Source: Bacteroidaceae bacterium
GTDB lineage: Bacteria; Bacteroidota; Bacteroidia; Bacteroidales; Bacteroidaceae
Assembly: GCA_017633615.1 (NCBI GenBank)
Contig: JAGBPB010000028.1
Span: forward strand, 1 to 64,000
Length of the DNA: 64,000 bases
Direction of reading: 5' to 3'
The translations under genes and the position numbers were made by a program. The notes under the pieces are model-generated. The model was not told the DNA's origin. It was given only the letters and a program-made list of their open reading frames with translations, and searched no databases. This document shows, one piece after another, positions 62,761 through 64,000 of this stretch; the stretch's first letter is position 1; the number at the start of each line of letters is the position of its first letter.

Positions 62761-63444
62761 ATGAAAAAGGCTGTTTATCTTCTGTTGCTTTTGTTCTGCA
62801 TTACTGCAAGGGCTGAATATTCTCCCACAACCATGTGGCCTTACATCTATGAGGATTTCACTGAAGGACTGGTTATGTATAAAAACGGGTCGGCCATCAA
62901 GGGAAAACTGAACATTCACCTGGAGCAGGGAGAATTACAATATATTGAGGGCGATGCCATCATGACAACTGATCTGCGTAACATAGAGTATGCAATTGTA
63001 GGTACTGACAAGTATGTTGTTGCAGAGCAGTCAATGATGAAGGTTATTGAAGAGAATGACGCCCGTACCGCATTTGTCCTTCTTTCTGTATTGGGCGATT
63101 TTGAGGCTCTGTACGTAGGCACAGGAGCTTACGGTTCCAGCGCCAATACCCAGGCGGTCAGAAGCCAGTCATCATTGGAGATTGGCGGAAAGAGCGTAGT
63201 CAGTCATGCCAAACTTTTGGCTGAGAAGAAAGAGGATAGCGGCAAGAGTCTTTCTACTAAGGAAAAGTTATACATAAAAGTAGGAGATGAGAGTTCTCCT
63301 GCATATCAGAAAGATGTTGAGAAGATGTTTGGCCTATCCGGAAATCAGGAGTGGAAGTCTTTCCTGAAAGCAAACAAGATCAAATGGCGCAAGTCCGGTG
63401 ATCTGTTTAAAGTGGTGGAGTTTATCAGTTCAACGCTTAAATAG
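62761..63444 (+). CDS. Secreted protein of unknown function, downstream of the C10 peptidase
   Basis: 227 residues with a signal peptide (MKKAVYLLLLLFCITARA). The mature N-terminus is EYSPTTMWPYIYEDFTEGLVMYKNG, followed by beta strands (LNIHLEQGELQYIEGDAIM), a helical linker and a lysine-rich C-terminal part (VEKMFGLSGNQEWKSFLKANKIKWRKSGDLFKVVEF). I do not recognise a named family. It starts 6 bases after the peptidase stop and must share its transcript. It could be an inhibitor, chaperone or separate envelope protein. It does not resemble the peptidase propeptide, so a Spi-type inhibitor is not supported by sequence. Confidence 0.78.
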   Translation: MKKAVYLLLLLFCITARAEYSPTTMWPYIYEDFTEGLVMYKNGSAIKGKLNIHLEQGELQYIEGDAIMTTDLRNIEYAIVGTDKYVVAEQSMMKVIEENDARTAFVLLSVLGDFEALYVGTGAYGSSANTQAVRSQSSLEIGGKSVVSHAKLLAEKKEDSGKSLSTKEKLYIKVGDESSPAYQKDVEKMFGLSGNQEWKSFLKANKIKWRKSGDLFKVVEFISSTLK

Positions 63445-63457
63445 AAAAATCCGATAT

Positions 63458-63498
63458 AACATCAAAGGGCCGGACAATCTGTCCGGCCCTTTGATGTT
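63458..63498. terminator. 19-bp perfect inverted repeat between convergent genes
   Basis: Arms at 63458-63476 and 63480-63498 are exact complements around a 3-base loop ATC, with a GGGCCGGACA core. No T run follows on either strand. Its place between the peptidase operon and rpmH points to a two-way terminator. Confidence 0.8.
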
Positions 63499-63519
63499 CA
63501 ATACCTTATGATATAAGGA

Positions 63520-63681
63520 TTACTTCTTGTTTCCGCAGTACTCGTCAGATACTGTGAGCTTCTTGCGGCCCTTGGCTCTGCGTGAAGCAAGTACTCTGCG
63601 ACCGTTGGCTGTAGCCATTCTCTCACGGAAACCGTGCTTGTTCTTTCTCTTCCTGTTGGAAGGCTGAAATGTTCTTTTCAT
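63520..63681 (-). CDS. rpmH: 50S ribosomal protein L34
   Basis: 53 residues, minus strand. The start [22 protein letters not shown] and [18 protein letters not shown] are unmistakable L34. A short extra tail ([11 protein letters not shown]) beyond the usual 44-46 residues is common in Bacteroidota. It binds 23S rRNA. It has a strong promoter of its own upstream and is divergent from efp. Confidence 0.97.
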   Translation of the reverse strand: MKRTFQPSNRKRKNKHGFRERMATANGRRVLASRRAKGRKKLTVSDEYCGNKK

Positions 63682-63726
63682 CGTTATATATTTTTATTGT
63701 TTTCTGTCCTTTCGGGAATCGGAGGG

Positions 63727-63758
63727 CAAAGGTAGTTTGTTTTTTCTTAATATGCAAA
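63727..63758 (-). promoter_or_regulatory. Consensus promoter for rpmH
   Basis: On the minus strand a -33 TTTG (63755-63758) and a -7 TACCTTTG (63727-63734) are 20 bases apart. The -7 box is 45 bases before the rpmH ATG. Confidence 0.7.
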
Positions 63759-63783
63759 TTGCATTTCTTTTTTTGTCTAAAGT

Positions 63784-63814
63784 TTTGTCTATTTGTGTCA
63801 TTGCACTACTTTTG
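63784..63814 (+). promoter_or_regulatory. Consensus promoter for efp
   Basis: -33 TTTG at 63784-63787 and -7 TACTTTTG at 63807-63814 are 19 bases apart; the -7 box is 45 bases before the efp ATG. Confidence 0.72.
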
Positions 63815-63859
63815 CAGAACAGAAAACAGTATTATTAATAATAGAACAAACAAATTTTT

Positions 63860-64000
63860 ATGATTCTTTGTCAAGACATCAAAATCGGTACCTGCATCAA
63901 CCTGGAGGGCCAGCTTTATTTCTGCATTGATTTCCTGCACGTTAAGCCGGGTAAGGGAAATACTTTTGTACGTACCAAGCTCAAGAATGTGGTTAACGGC
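63860..64000 (+). CDS. efp: Elongation factor P, 3' end cut off
   Basis: The first 47 codons from the ATG at 63860 encode the KOW-like N-terminal domain: MILCQDIKIGTCINLEGQLY, then FLHVKPGKGNTFVRTKLKNV. The lysine in KPGKG is at the position modified in E. coli EF-P, though modification in Bacteroidota is not assumed. EF-P relieves ribosome stalling at proline runs. The gene runs off the right edge of the window. Confidence 0.93.
   Translation, partial: MILCQDIKIGTCINLEGQLYFCIDFLHVKPGKGNTFVRTKLKNVVNG

Noticed and set aside
1..64000. tRNA or rRNA genes, CRISPR arrays, insertion sequences
   Set aside because: All longer spacers were read for cloverleaf-like sequences, regular repeats, terminal inverted repeats and transposase motifs; none was found.

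Overview
The window is chromosomal DNA from a member of the order Bacteroidales, most like Prevotellaceae or a relative that carries the type IX secretion system (T9SS). The grounds are a SusC/SusD (RagA/RagB-type) pair, the T9SS proteins PorU, PorV and SprA/Sov, an N-succinyl-ornithine-type transcarbamylase, Bacteroidota-only families (DUF4290, NigD-like, DUF2271, DUF4380), and repeated copies of the Bacteroidota -7 promoter box TAnnTTTG with almost no Shine-Dalgarno sequences. Assignment below the order level is inference. No rRNA, tRNA, CRISPR array, integrase or insertion sequence was found. Almost all of the sequence is coding, and no gene-free stretch exceeds about 300 bases.

Layout. 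1-7.9 kb: cut-off thioredoxin-like protein, DUF4380 protein, secreted PI-PLC-like protein, GH2 glycosidase, DUF2271 protein, hotdog thioesterase, PrsW-type membrane protease, secreted DUF4832-like protein. 7.9-9.4 kb: palindrome-bearing spacer, SAM methyltransferase, structured leader. 9.4-12.3 kb: rplM-rpsI-rpsB-tsf translation cluster, ended by a hairpin-rich spacer. 12.3-18.9 kb: SUI1 factor (minus), then FAH-family hydrolase, porU, porV and ispF as one plus-strand unit. 18.9-20.9 kb: yicC-gmk-nadD (minus). 21.0-29.7 kb: reverse rubrerythrin, then a long operon tsaB, DUF4290, murA, rimM, M23 peptidase, dxr, rseP and an NSS transporter. 29.7-34.4 kb: an unknown lipoprotein (minus), CCA-type nucleotidyltransferase, GH3 glycosidase. 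34.4-42.3 kb: ruvA and the giant sprA/sov (minus). 42.4-48.8 kb: ddh, two tandem MORN-repeat/beta-barrel genes (minus), DUF2007, proB, proA, argF'. 48.8-53.3 kb: PASTA protein, RluA-type pseudouridine synthase, ddl, acyltransferase, NigD-like lipoprotein (one minus-strand operon). 53.5-61.1 kb: susC-susD-lipoprotein-lipoprotein transport locus. 61.2-63.4 kb: secreted C10 cysteine peptidase with a T9SS-like C-terminus and an unknown secreted partner. 63.5-64 kb: rpmH (minus) and the start of efp (plus).

How the genes fit together. PorU, PorV and SprA are core parts of one secretion machine, and the C10 peptidase near the right end looks like one of its cargoes. The SusC/SusD locus next to that peptidase lacks any glycosidase, so it may serve peptide uptake, as RagAB does. 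MurA, Ddh, Ddl and the M23 peptidase serve the cell wall. Dxr and IspF serve the MEP isoprenoid route. ProB, ProA and ArgF' serve proline and arginine synthesis.

The best candidates for something little described are the MORN-repeat proteins whose C-terminal halves look like outer-membrane beta-barrels, the structured leaders before rplM and rpsB, and the peptidase/partner pair. MurA with Asp in place of the fosfomycin-target Cys and a Ser90 variant of the succinylornithine transcarbamylase are readable functional substitutions.
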